A program made the translations under genes and the position numbers. A stretch of 64,000 bases of DNA from Prorocentrum cordatum (Eukaryota > Sar > Dinophyceae > Prorocentrales > Prorocentraceae), in assembly GCA_963575745.1 (NCBI GenBank), contig CAUYUJ010003592.1, positions 62,001 to 126,000 on the forward strand, given 5' to 3'. The notes under the pieces are model-generated. The model made no database searches. It had not been told where the DNA came from and saw only the letters and a list, made by a program, of their open reading frames with translations. Numbering within the stretch: the stretch's first letter is position 1; each line of letters begins with the position of its first letter. This document shows positions 19,063 through 29,299 of this stretch, piece by piece.

Positions 19063-20632
19063 AAAATGTCGTACAAAACGTTGGTTTCGAGCCTATTCCA
19101 GGATGGGAATGCGTATGGAGACGCAACAAACTGGGACTGATACTTCCAGTATATGTGGACGACTTTAAATTAGCCGGCCCAGCTCGCAATCTACAGGCTG
19201 GCTGGGATTATATCCGCAAAAGCGGTATTGGCTTGGATCCACCTACTCCATACTCACAATATCTTGGTTGTGGACAACAGGCATACGAGGTACCGCAGAC
19301 TATCTTCGACAAAAGAATGTCTACCATACGCCCTATGTTGCCCGTGCACAATGAGAAATATTACAATACGGCCAAACAAGTTCGTGGAATTCGACATGAT
19401 ATGCTTGGTTTTACCGATCAATGCATTGAGCGGTACTTGGAATGCGCTTCCAAGCGCGCCCAGGGACCAAGGTCACGTCGGAAACGATCCGACTCGCCGA
19501 GGACTTCGCGATCCAAATCGCCTGCATCCTCCGGGTCGGTCGCCAGACCTACTAGTGTGCTCAATGCACGGCCACGATCATCCAGCCCAGCAAAATCGGT
19601 CGACACGACATCTACCACGACAGATCCCATACCAGTCACATACGATGACCTACCTGACGCCGAAACTCCTGGCATCGAGGACACCTCCTTCACCGATTCC
19701 GATTATTCCGACGAGGGCATCCTTGGCCAGGACGCGGCGAGTGTACTGATGAAGATCCTCTACCTGGCACGTTGCTGTCGTTTCGATCTTCTACATCCAG
19801 TGTGTATGCTGGCCAGAGAAATTACCAAATGGAATACCACGTGTGATAAACGTCTACATCGGTTGATATGCTACATCAAAACGACGCGTACACATTGTTT
19901 ACACGGATGGATTGGTGATTCGTCAAACAAGTTATCCATCATGTTCTTCACTGACGCCTCGTTCGCCGATTGCATTACATCATCCAAATCCACTGCCGGC
20001 GTTTTCGCCGCGCTTGTTGGGCCCAATGCGTTCTTTCCGGTCAACGCTGTATGTAAGAAACAAACGGTTGTGTCGCATTCATCTACAGAATCCGAGATCG
20101 TTGCTCTTGGCTCAGCACTACGACTGGAAGGACTACCGCTACTCTCATTCTGGGAAGCCGTGGTGGGAGTTGCCAACACATGCAAAGAGAAGAATACATG
20201 CCTGAGCTGCCATGGACACGCCGACACGGCGATGTGTCCGACGTTGGCCGCCAAAAAGAAGCGTAAGCCATCGCCTCGCAAGGCGCCCCCCGCACGGGGA
20301 TCTTCTCCTAGCCGCAGGCAACTACCGCTAAATACGGAGTTACCTACGCCTCCAAAGAGACGTACAATATCTCATGCGGGCACAGTATTGCACGTGGATC
20401 CAGAACCGGTTCAGGAGATTAGTTCTCCCAAAGTGCGTCTTATCGTCCTCGAGGATAACCAGGCCGTGATCAAAGTTGTCCAAAAGGGACGTGCACCAGC
20501 ACCTCGTCATCTTCATCGTACTCATCGTATCAACCTGGATTGGATATGCGAGACGTGCCAACTCGAACATATCGAGCTCAAATACGTAGGTACAAAGGAG
20601 CAGATAGCAGATATGATGACCAAACTTTCGAG
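19050..20632 (+). pseudogene. copia reverse transcriptase YVDD segment and RNase H
   Basis: It starts in the new frame with NVGFEPIPGWECVW and the catalytic VYVDD at 19149-19163. A low-complexity Arg/Ser/Pro insertion (about 19450-19640) precedes the thumb/connection. RNase H shows FTDASFAD (first Asp), KSTAGVFAALVG, KKQTVVSHSSTESEIVAL (Glu), then LEDNQAVIKVV, HRTHRINLDWI and KYVGTKEQIADMMTK, which are the copia RNase H signatures. A second Lys/Pro/Ser-rich insertion (about 20170-20400) separates the STESE and LEDNQ parts, longer than in standard copia. Past ADMMTK the better protein signal changes frame. Confidence 0.92.
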
Positions 20633-21662
20633 CCGAAGAAAGCAGACCTCTGGAGGGGCCTCTTGGAACACTCGCTCATCTTTCCCGCTACTCCGGCACA
20701 ATGTCCTCCAAAGAAACCCTGGAAACCATTGCGAGGGCCTCGGAGGCCCGACGGTTTACTTCATGTTGCGGAACCTCCAGAACTGGATGGATGCCCGGAA
20801 GCATGCAAAATATTACTCACAGAAAAAGAAAAGATGGGGCGAGGTAGGATCAGAATGTGGATTTCGGTGCGTTGGACAAGCCAATCACGAGGGAATATGC
20901 GCATGCATGTACCACATTGGCGTACCAGCTGCAGCTATTGCTTCGCGCACACCTCGTTCAAGAGCACGTCCCCCGCACGGTAGACATCCCCGCCATCCTC
21001 CCTCGCCTCCACAGGATGCAGAGAGGTTTAGGACATTAATTATACGTTCATGCCGCAGCAACTTTACGACTCGAGCTAAAAAGCTCACAGGCATCCTGTT
21101 CGCCGCGTGCGAGGCGAAAATAAGCGAGATCGGTTCCAATCCCGATACCCCCATCCACGAGATGGATCAGGCACAGCCGCTCAACCTCATCGGCTGGCCC
21201 ATCGGCTGCGACGCTGAGTACGACCCGAACGCCAAGGGCGACGATCGCGTGGGCTTCACGTACCGCGCTCAAACTTGTCGCCCTCGTGATCCTGATGACG
21301 GTTACATATACATACATCAACGGCGCGCTGATCGCAGTGCAGATTTTGATCTCCGCGTACCCGACGAATCCACTATTCGAGAAATTACCCGCTCTGCGTC
21401 CGCCGACGTCAAGAGTTGGATCAACGACACTAGTGGATCAGTCGGCGGCAACGCCAACTACGAATACAGCACGTTTACGGCTACACCATGGCTGTCACTC
21501 ATGCGGGCTATGTGTATGCTTTCCAGTCTCTTCAATCGTAACCCGTCTGCACAAGAAAGTGTTCGTGGTTTACATGATCATTTGAACGCAGTGATCCCAG
21601 GAGCGCACCGCAAGTGCCCACCAGAGAACCTTACGACGATGATATTGAAAACGGATGGATGA
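20622..21662 (+). pseudogene. post-RNase H segment with Cys/His cluster, function unknown
   Basis: The coding signal appears first in one frame (TFEPKKADLWRGLLEHSLIF, to about 20840). It then appears in the frame of the RNase H ORF, which runs to TGA at 21660-21662. Near the switch are CPEAC in the first frame and CGFRCVGQANHEGICAC in the second, a possible zinc-binding cluster if read through. A Pro/Arg-rich spacer and a mixed domain containing DYSTFTATP-like and LSLMRAMCMLSSLFN stretches follow. I do not recognise a family. The element's coding capacity clearly continues well beyond the usual pol end. Confidence 0.45.
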
Positions 21663-22930
21663 TGATTCACAATGATTGGTCCAAGATTGGCAGTGCAGTA
21701 CTGGGACAGTATGTCGAGGACAGCGTTCTGGATACAAAACACTACTATGGAAATGGTATTTGTGCACCCTCTGGTGTATACAGCAATGGATTGGCAACTC
21801 CATGCTATGCTCCTAAACTTGAGCGTGCAAAGGCCAAGCTACCCACACGCCCGCGTGGCTTAGCCAGGACATCAGATACATCTGGACACATCGGCCACAT
21901 TGTTGAGGATAATTTGGTCACCAACATGCGAGCATTTTCCGACATTAACCAGACGAGCAAATTTCGTCGCAAGCTCAGCACATGGTTGACGGCGCGCGGA
22001 GGCTTCGGAGGTATCGGATCATACTCCAAGACGGTGGCAACACCATCCGATCATCCATAAGGCTGGGTGGCAATATCAGAGCACGACGAGAATATGACAA
22101 GTACCTATCGTTGGCAACCATACGACGAGGGCAATGTCTTCTTTGGCGAAGCCGCCGACCAGATCTACCCTGGTCTTACTCCTGGTCCTGATATTGACCC
22201 ACTCGAGCTGGATCAAGCAAAGTACAGCGTTTTCTGTGGTGGTCGTTTGGTTTCGACTCTTCTTTCGGATAATGGGTGGTGTTCCCTCGTACAAGAAGAC
22301 TTGGGACTACTCTTGCATCACGCCTTCGGTCCAGCAGGGCACGCATACAAATGGACCAACCTGTACACCGATTCAACATGGACTATGCAACCCAAGAAAG
22401 GGGCCAAGAGTGCAAAACACAAAAAGTACCCAACCCACGGCATCGACGAGCTCAACAATGCACAGCAGCGAGAAGATCTCGCCAAGGTATCAAATGTTGC
22501 TCTTGTACCGCTATTTATGCCGTGCCTCAATCGCGCGGAATACATGGGCGGCGCTACCCTCGAGCATTTGTCGACCATGATCCGCGACGACATCATGATG
22601 CGGGCATTCTCCTTTGGCAACTATAAAGAATGGTTCAGACAGAACGACGCGCCGATCGGCCAATATTGCGTTCAATTGCCAGAGGCTGGTGGAGACGCCC
22701 GCTATGGTATGGAAGAACTGCGTAACCAGCGTACGCAGACACAGGAAAGCCGTACCACAGCTATTCTCAACAACCAGTTTGATTGCACCCTCGAGCAACG
22801 CAACATGATCAAGATGATCCGCGATGCCAGAGGCCTCATGTTACACAGTGACAATGCCTCCATCAAAAAGTGGCGCGAGTTAAACGAGACTATATGGAGC
22901 TACTGGGCCAATGATTTCCTGCATATGTGA
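21614..22930 (+). pseudogene. accessory ORF of the retroelement, unknown function, one in-frame TAA
   Basis: One frame is open across this interval except for TAA at 22058-22060. Part one encodes about 148 residues beginning near MPTREPYDDDIENGWMMIHN. Part two encodes about 288 residues including GNVFFGEAADQIYPGLTPG, WTNLYTDSTWTM and NDAPIGQYCVQLPEAGGDAR. Composition is globular, rich in Trp, Tyr and Asn, with no transmembrane segment, which argues against an envelope protein. I do not recognise the family. It begins by overlapping the end of the preceding frame, and a frameshift there is the simplest link. Confidence 0.5.
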
Positions 22931-23151
22931 AACAAAGACATTGCAGGGGCCTCAATGCCATGGTCGTATGGAGCGCGAATGACATCGCATGCGCCAGCCA
23001 CGGACAGAACACCGTGGACATGCGTCGACACCAAGATCGCGCACCTACTGCCGTATATGAGCTCCAGAAAATGGAATGTGAGGGTGGCGTCCCGACGCTC
23101 ATGCCAGTACACGTACAAGTGGACGTATCACGCTTTGTCGATGTGATGTAA
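22927..23151 (+). pseudogene. accessory ORF fragment bridging two frames
   Basis: It is a 74-codon open frame with protein-like sequence (GLNAMVVWSANDIACASHG, PVHVQVDVSRFVDVM). It starts at the ATGTGA where the upstream frame stops and ends where the next large frame opens (open from 23147). It is most likely a piece of one continuous ancestral ORF displaced by two indels. Confidence 0.4.
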
Positions 23152-23254
23152 TATTTCCGCTGCCCCACAGTCATGGGGCCTGGCAAAGCAGCACAGTGGG
23201 GCGTACACCGTACACCCGAATTTTGATTACCGCACGGACGATCTGATCAGGATT

Positions 23255-26200
23255 ATGCAAAATCGTGGTATTACTGTTCTTTCATCAGACCACTGGGTTG
23301 AAGCGTGCGATAGAACTACCCCACAGGCATGGCATGCAAAACAGAACAATCATAACATGGCGATGTTTACGACACAGTTCTGCGACGCAGTATGCTATCG
23401 TAACTTCTGCGCTTTGATTCAGTCACTGCCCTCTCAGCCGTATCCATTCATGCCGCCCATACTGACTCCCGTCACGGACGAGCAGGCCCACACACAGGCC
23501 AAGGAGATCATGGCGGCTCTCGACTTCAGAGAGAAGATGACAAACGAATGGAAGAGAGACCTCAGCCTCACGACGCTGATGACACAGACGGCAAGCGAGA
23601 TGGCTCATTGTGCGTGGATGGCATCATGTGCCGATGGTACGCTGCCGGCATCACTGCCTGCTAACGCAGGCGACACAGGCGTACCTATTCCTGGAATTCC
23701 GATACGGACACCAGCACTTGATCCTCGCGAGCCGGACAAGGCTATACCTGAGAATGATCCATTTAGTCTTGCATACGACGACTTGTTCCAGTACCTCTTA
23801 CTGTTGATCAATGACTACCCTGGGGCATGGGCATCCTGGGATTCAGTCGAAAAACAAGAGCTCTTCCACCCCAAGATCATTAAAACGGTTGAAGATGCAC
23901 ATGCTGTTGCTTGGGTTGTGTTTGAGCAATTTCTACAACAGATTACCGACTTGGACGGTGACGATAACGCGACCAGATCACGACTCATGGCAGAAAACAA
24001 CAGGTTGACATCTCATTGTGTCGGCCCTGCTGCCGAGAACGAGCAGATCATCGAAGCATGCAAAACATTCTTCAGACAGAATGCACTAGATCGCGTGGCA
24101 TTGGGATACGATCCCGATGTTCCGACTTCCGTGTGGCGCGCGGCGGCCGATGCGGAACAGCCAGCACCGCCAGGCCCATTGCCTGAGCCACTGCAGCTTG
24201 GCCCGCAATCGATAGCCGTGCCAAAGTCATCGACTCCTGGACCACCCCTACACCATACGCCAGCAGACCAGCAGCCAGCAGTTCAGCTCCCGAAAGCCGA
24301 GGCAGTACCGACCCCTGACGACGGCACTGACCTAGATGCCATGCAGGAGGCAACTCCTGCCGAAGAGGAATCTTCTCCACACGAGATGAATTTATTGTCA
24401 TGGCAGGACAGTTGCGAGCGTTCCATGTATGAGGACACCAGCCAGGTCGGGATGTTCGATAACGCATGCACTATTCGAGAGTGGAAGCTGCAAGCAGGCA
24501 TCAAGGACGACCATCCATACGTTTGTCCAGTATTGCGGGGTACATCCGCGGTCAATGGATTCGCCTGCCTGGAAAACGAAGAACGGTACGACCAATTGCA
24601 ACGCGACGATTGTGTGATTGCTCACGCGCCTGATATTGCACAGTCTGGCTGCTTTCCAAAATGGAAGTGGATATCGTTACCAAATTACGACGATGTACGT
24701 TATGGTCCCGAGTTACTTGATGATGAGTGGCTGGGAGAACCCAAATACATGAGCAAAGACATCACGACGATGTCACGCCGCGAGATCCACTACAAAAAGT
24801 TCTATATCCATCAATTTCACGATAGACGTATCAACATTTGGACGAAGACAACAGATCGTGAATGGAAGATTCCAAGTAATTGGAAACCCTTTCAGGAAAT
24901 GGTCCAATGGAAATTCAGTGAGCGCAGCAACCACAGCGGACCATCCGTGGAAGCGGCCGTGTCGCACTTCAAGAAAGATGGTGAGAAAGATGGGTATACC
25001 GATTGGAACGATTATTACCCGTTCTTCATCATTCGTGCGTTCCAGAAACATATTGACCCGCAGAAAAACAGAATCGAGATATACGCCAAACCAATTCCCG
25101 AGGGAGGTGATCCCAGCTGTTTCGATTGGAACAGCGTTATTGCCATTCGATGTGTTGGAGGCCACAGTTGCGTTAACCCACTTTCCAAACCATGGAATAT
25201 GGGCTGGGAGAGCCTACAATGGACAGACGTGAAATACCTCCACCACGGCACGACACTCCGTGCTTGGCGCAACATCCTCAAGACAGGGATCATTCCAGGC
25301 TGCGTCGATCCATCTTCTCAGAGAGACAAGCATCATAAACCATCACAACGCACGGAGGCATTCTTCAGTTCCAGCACATATCTAGACAATGCCCAGAAGA
25401 ATCCCCACACCTCGGTAGAGGCATATAAGTTCAATCACTACAAGAACGAGGTCGAGCTGGTGATCAACATGGAGATCGCCACAAAAGCTGGTTGCAGATT
25501 TTGGTTGGGCGCTCAAGGCGCTATTATGACAGAGGACGTGGTTCCAGCAGCGGCAGTCATTGCTATTCGCCGCCTCCAACCACGCCACATTCACGGCCGG
25601 CAGATATGGCCGGAGGGCCCCCCCTGGGACTACCCGCCATTGGCCGCGAGACAGCCATTGAGCAAGTACGAAATTTGCGCTTATCTTCCTGGAGAGTTCA
25701 TCGACAACCCTCGTGGGATTACACCTGCCGACACGGATCAGGACATGGATCAGCAGCCAAGGACGTCGCCAGCATCAGCATCTTCGGCTCAGCGACCGAT
25801 TGCCCCTCAGCTGGGGGCAACCCCTGCTGGCCGCATATCTGGAGCCGACGCCGTGGATGAACACATGGTCCGTGCTGTGATCGATAACACCGATCACAAA
25901 GCAGATGATAAAGAATGGTTAATTGCTTTGTCATACTGCCGAGAGGCTCTTCGACCCATTACATCAAATATTACACAAAAAGATTGGGATCGTCGGCCTA
26001 CATTTAATGATGTTCGCATGGGGGACTTCATTGTCACCGAGAATTGGGGATCTACCAATTGTTATCATTACGACAATCACTACCCCAAGGGCAATCACAA
26101 AACCAAGGTCCTCATGAACAAGGGCCACATATACGGCCCAATCATTCATTTCGGAGTCTTTGACAAGTTCTTCGCGGTACAGATACCTATCCTCAACTAC

Positions 26201-26410
26201 GGTTTACGATGGGTAAACATATGGTACAATGACAAAAGCATGCCTCTCAAGGGCGTTGTCTTTGCATTGCCAATTCGTGCCGACGAATATGCCATTGACC
26301 CGACACATATGAATACTGCCCTGCAAGGACCATCCTCATGCCGCGAAAAAAATACTTCAGCACAAAACAGAAGGCAATCTGCCATATCTCGGTATGCCGA
26401 GCATTTATAA
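23255..26410 (+). CDS. large accessory protein with Tpt1/KptA-like RNA 2'-phosphotransferase (ART-fold) domain
   Basis: Tpt1/KptA enzymes use NAD+ to remove a 2'-phosphate from RNA splice junctions; related ART-fold proteins ADP-ribosylate nucleic acids. The 1051-codon frame is open upstream to 23147, and the ATG at 23255 is the first Met. Residues about 1-290 are a globular region of unknown type. Residues 290-395 form a Pro/Ala/Gln-rich linker. Residues about 600-790 carry the Tpt1 pattern: IRCVGGHSC (from residue 631; family I-R-x3-G-H-S), LHHGTTLRAW and ILKTGI (from residue 662; family HGT...W..I...G), FFSSSTYL in the slot of the IHF/HLA strand, and ELVINMEIATKAG...FWLGAQGAIMTE (to residue 760; family E-L-I-Y-D...G..F..S.NGVILTE). 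An Ala/Ser/Gln linker and a C-terminal domain follow. The domain call is by motif only. The catalytic Arg set cannot be fully verified, so activity is uncertain. It sits inside the retroelement, after RNase H. Confidence 0.75.
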   Translation: MQNRGITVLSSDHWVEACDRTTPQAWHAKQNNHNMAMFTTQFCDAVCYRNFCALIQSLPSQPYPFMPPILTPVTDEQAHTQAKEIMAALDFREKMTNEWKRDLSLTTLMTQTASEMAHCAWMASCADGTLPASLPANAGDTGVPIPGIPIRTPALDPREPDKAIPENDPFSLAYDDLFQYLLLLINDYPGAWASWDSVEKQELFHPKIIKTVEDAHAVAWVVFEQFLQQITDLDGDDNATRSRLMAENNRLTSHCVGPAAENEQIIEACKTFFRQNALDRVALGYDPDVPTSVWRAAADAEQPAPPGPLPEPLQLGPQSIAVPKSSTPGPPLHHTPADQQPAVQLPKAEAVPTPDDGTDLDAMQEATPAEEESSPHEMNLLSWQDSCERSMYEDTSQVGMFDNACTIREWKLQAGIKDDHPYVCPVLRGTSAVNGFACLENEERYDQLQRDDCVIAHAPDIAQSGCFPKWKWISLPNYDDVRYGPELLDDEWLGEPKYMSKDITTMSRREIHYKKFYIHQFHDRRINIWTKTTDREWKIPSNWKPFQEMVQWKFSERSNHSGPSVEAAVSHFKKDGEKDGYTDWNDYYPFFIIRAFQKHIDPQKNRIEIYAKPIPEGGDPSCFDWNSVIAIRCVGGHSCVNPLSKPWNMGWESLQWTDVKYLHHGTTLRAWRNILKTGIIPGCVDPSSQRDKHHKPSQRTEAFFSSSTYLDNAQKNPHTSVEAYKFNHYKNEVELVINMEIATKAGCRFWLGAQGAIMTEDVVPAAAVIAIRRLQPRHIHGRQIWPEGPPWDYPPLAARQPLSKYEICAYLPGEFIDNPRGITPADTDQDMDQQPRTSPASASSAQRPIAPQLGATPAGRISGADAVDEHMVRAVIDNTDHKADDKEWLIALSYCREALRPITSNITQKDWDRRPTFNDVRMGDFIVTENWGSTNCYHYDNHYPKGNHKTKVLMNKGHIYGPIIHFGVFDKFFAVQIPILNYGLRWVNIWYNDKSMPLKGVVFALPIRADEYAIDPTHMNTALQGPSSCREKNTSAQNRRQSAISRYAEHL

Positions 26411-26933
26411 GCCACGCATTCCACGTACACCGACCAGACGGCCCGCTCCTCGGACACCCGATCCCGAAGAGTTGGTGGCCACACCTGCCGAGGATACCGC
26501 TCCTGCGGACGACGGACCCCAACAAACGGCAGGCCATCATGACGAACCTTTGGTTACCGTTATCGTGGATATATCAAACATACCACTCGCCGCCGAAGAA
26601 AAGGCGGCACATGACAATATGAAAGCAGGTCTATCAGCAGAGATCCAAGCAGACGAGCACGTCGACGCGATCACCCTCGACAACGTTATTGACCCGCCAG
26701 AAGACTTCCTCAATCACACCGACTACGACCCAGAGGATCACACAAAGTGGACCAAACAATCATACGACCACAGCATATACCGCTGGGTGTCGGAGCTTTT
26801 GGTGGACTCACCTATGATAAGGATGAAGCAAATCATTGAGGTGTACACTGGCGTGGGCAGATCGACGGTGGATAGAGTACAGACGTACTTACAAATCGAC
26901 GTTCAATTCGGATCCAAAGCATGGAACGCATAG
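26394..26933 (+). CDS. accessory ORF, unknown function
   Basis: The ATG at 26394 overlaps the stop of the KptA-like ORF by 17 bases, a spacing that could be a genuine start. It has 179 codons: a Pro/Thr-rich N-terminus, then an acidic region and a helical C-terminus with YRWVSELLVDSPMIRMKQII. It ends at TAG 26931-26933, but the same frame continues open beyond it. The following ORF is therefore probably the same protein interrupted by a nonsense mutation, or it is read through. I do not recognise the family. Confidence 0.5.
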   Translation: MPSIYKPRIPRTPTRRPAPRTPDPEELVATPAEDTAPADDGPQQTAGHHDEPLVTVIVDISNIPLAAEEKAAHDNMKAGLSAEIQADEHVDAITLDNVIDPPEDFLNHTDYDPEDHTKWTKQSYDHSIYRWVSELLVDSPMIRMKQIIEVYTGVGRSTVDRVQTYLQIDVQFGSKAWNA

Positions 26934-27668
26934 AAATATTATTTGAATTATAATCATACCCACAAATGGGCACATGACTTACCAATTTGCAGTGCAGATC
27001 GCTTTTACAAAAAGTTTGTACACTACCTTGACCCAGAGACCATCGAAGAGTCGACTACAGGCGTCTTTCAATGGATCTCCAAAGTGCATCAAAACATATT
27101 GATGGACAGTATTTCGGAGCTCCGCGACTTCGCAAACGATGCTATCCATCAGAAACATCCCGCACTCCAAACGTTGCGTGATCTATTTACACATTGCATC
27201 AACACATTCGGCAATCCAGGCTTCCCCGTATGGACGGAGCTGGTGGAAACACCTGCCGCGCCACGTGACCCAGGCGCGGAGCAGGACATTCCCCATGACC
27301 CAGGCAGCGTTGCATCCGCAGCTCCTGATCAAGAAACCATGGTACGGATCATAGCTGAGCAGACGGGGGTCAACCGCGAGGAGGGCGACAACGAGTCCGC
27401 CTTGCAGGAGGAGGCTCGCCGTCTCCGTATTGAAAACGTATGCCATGGTGATACAGAGGATGCGGACAACGACACGACAGAGCACATAGGATTGCCAGGG
27501 GAAAGGTTGTCTAGGATCGAGATCGAGGGATTGAGTAGATCAATCGCTTCCCGACCGAATGCTGAGATCAACCGCGATGCCATGGACCAGATCGGCCGCA
27601 TTCTTGCTCGTGGTCGGGATACTCGCTGGGGATCTCGTGAGCACCTCACGACTGAGGGGGCCCCATAA
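26934..27668 (+). pseudogene. accessory ORF, continuation after in-frame TAG
   Basis: It is in the same frame as the preceding ORF, opening KYYLNYNHTHKWAHD directly after the TAG. It encodes FYKKFVHYLDPETIEES, a helical segment, a Pro/Ala linker and a charged helical C-terminus (RIENVCHGDTEDADND, RLSRIEIEGLSRSIASR). It ends at TAA 27666-27668, after which the frame again continues into a zinc-ribbon ORF. No family was recognised. Confidence 0.45.
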
Positions 27669-28907
27669 ACGATCCAGCATGATATCGCGCGATGTCGGAA
27701 TTGCGATCGTACCTTATCCCTTGGGATCGTTACAGGTGATGGTACCCTTTGTGACATCTGCTGGCAGTACGCCGTATCTGTAGGTGCTACGGGTAAAAGT
27801 ACCGCCGTCCAGAGCGACCTAGCATACCTCCACAAGCTGACCAACTGGATCAGGACGACGCTCTCCCAGGATGACATCGCAAGGTACATGAGAGACGGAG
27901 CGCAAGTCATCATGACGGGCAAGCGCTCATTTCCAGGTAATGAGAAAGACTCGCTGAGGAGAATGGCTAATTCCTCTAGGAAGAGGTATCAGAAGTGGGT
28001 CGACTCTGGCCGCCGTCATGCGCACGAGTGCAGACTGATGGGCGAGGCTGAAGACGACAGGCCTCTGTACTATCCATATGCCAATCTCGTTCAGCGTTTT
28101 CTCAATGATTTGAAGTTCCACCACCAAATGACAGGCGCTCGCGTTAACGTGGGCAAGAAGGCCTGGAACGTGGGCGACATGCGTGATGCATGTGTGATCC
28201 TCGATGCCAGCATCAGGACAGGCCAAGCTGGTCGGAAGAAATGGTGGTTGAACGAGGGCAGACTCGACAGACAAACGCGGCAAGCTCGCGGACTTGTCGC
28301 GATTGCCCTCCCCAGAGGGGATGGCACCCGTGAGAAAGTCACGCAGCGCAAGTTTGCTGCGATTGCTCACGAGTTGTTGGGTTCTCTCGATCCGACACAC
28401 ACCGACCAGAGGGGGGCTGATTCAGGGATGAGAACCGATCCGATCGAACCTGATACACAGTCCCAACGCTCTGATGATGCCATGGAGCCGCGCCATCCGC
28501 CGCCGCTGCCGCGCCCTGCCCCTGGCGATGCTGCACGGCCCAGCGCCTCTGGCGCGGCGGACCACATGCCCGCGGGGCCGCGCGGCACTGCAGCGCAGCA
28601 GCAGGACAGCGATGACAGCTACAGACCTCGCGCCAAGAGGGCACGCACGACAGACTACGCCGCCTGGTGGCGCGACGACCTAGAGGACAGCCATTGGGGC
28701 CTCAGGTATTGGAGCTACTACATCAACTGCTGGATTTACATCGCGCCCAACAACGGCGAGTTTGTATACATCCGCGACATCCAGTACAACAAGTGGTTTC
28801 TCCACTGGATCCCGAGGACATCTTGGGAGACATTCGCGACGAGCTACGTGGCGCACGATGGCCACAGGATGTGGGGCCGCAGGTTCTACGAGAACGGCAA
28901 CGCGTAG
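27669..28907 (+). CDS. accessory ORF with N-terminal zinc ribbon (C-x2-C...C-x2-C)
   Basis: The frame is open from 27669, directly after the TAA. Its first Met is only at 27888, yet the region before that Met encodes CRNCDRTLSLGIVTGDGTLCDICW, a clean C-x2-C-x17-C-x2-C zinc ribbon. A start at 27888 would delete it. The body has basic helical segments (RKRYQKWVDSGRRHAHEC, RKKWWLNEGRLDRQTRQARG), a Pro/Ala/Ser/Gln linker with a PRAKRAR basic stretch resembling a nuclear localisation signal, and a Trp/Tyr-rich C-terminus (YWSYYINCWIYIAPNNGEF, WFLHWIPRTSW). Nucleic-acid binding is an inference from the ribbon and basic patches. It is the last coding segment before the 3' non-coding region. Confidence 0.5.
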   Translation, partial: TIQHDIARCRNCDRTLSLGIVTGDGTLCDICWQYAVSVGATGKSTAVQSDLAYLHKLTNWIRTTLSQDDIARYMRDGAQVIMTGKRSFPGNEKDSLRRMANSSRKRYQKWVDSGRRHAHECRLMGEAEDDRPLYYPYANLVQRFLNDLKFHHQMTGARVNVGKKAWNVGDMRDACVILDASIRTGQAGRKKWWLNEGRLDRQTRQARGLVAIALPRGDGTREKVTQRKFAAIAHELLGSLDPTHTDQRGADSGMRTDPIEPDTQSQRSDDAMEPRHPPPLPRPAPGDAARPSASGAADHMPAGPRGTAAQQQDSDDSYRPRAKRARTTDYAAWWRDDLEDSHWGLRYWSYYINCWIYIAPNNGEFVYIRDIQYNKWFLHWIPRTSWETFATSYVAHDGHRMWGRRFYENGNA

Positions 28908-28924
28908 TGAGTCGGCCGCAAGGC

Positions 28925-28979
28925 CCACCGCTCGAAAGGCTCGAACTTCATTATAATCCAAGTTCGCCTTGAGCGGTGG
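28925..28979 (+). other. stem-loop 1
   Basis: CCACCGCTC pairs with GAGCGGTGG, and further in TCGAACTT or CGAACTT pairs with AAGTTCG around an ATTATAAT-type loop. It lies just after the last ORF. Confidence 0.75.
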
Positions 28980-28995
28980 CTATTATATACTTTTA

Positions 28996-29024
28996 GGCCA
29001 CTTCGCTATACAACGCGAGTGGCC
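28996..29024 (+). other. stem-loop 2
   Basis: GGCCACTTCGC pairs with GCGAGTGGCC with one bulged base, around the loop TATACAA. Confidence 0.7.
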
Positions 29025-29117
29025 ACACATACAAACATCTTTTGCGATAGCCAAGGCAGCCTCCTAAGGAGCAGCGCCAGTGGGAGCCGCCATATATAAT
29101 TTACATACGTGCAACTT

Positions 29118-29209
29118 TCGTGTTCATCAACACGACCTTTCGTCTGGCCAGACATTTGCTTTGATATGTAGATGCGTTTCGTAGCACGATCGTGTTCATC
29201 AACACGATC
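29118..29209 (+). other. stem-loops 3 and 4, duplicated hairpin
   Basis: The same hairpin TCGTGTTCATCAACACGA occurs at 29118-29135 and, with a longer stem (GATCGTGTT...AACACGATC), at 29188-29209. Both share the loop CATC. A duplicated identical hairpin suggests a bound factor or a duplicated regulatory element. Confidence 0.75.
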
Positions 29210-29277
29210 TCAGCATGCATATTCTTTCGAGTATAACTCCATTGCGTTGAGAATGATCTGACAGCTGGTGGCAACAC

Positions 29278-29299
29278 CTGCCTCGCATAGGCGAGGCAG
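29278..29299 (+). other. stem-loop 5
   Basis: CTGCCTCGC pairs perfectly with GCGAGGCAG around the short loop ATAG. Confidence 0.75.

Noticed and set aside
20622-28907. Retroviral-type envelope gene in the accessory region
   Set aside because: No signal peptide, transmembrane anchor or fusion-peptide-like hydrophobic stretch is visible; proteins look soluble and nuclear or cytoplasmic.
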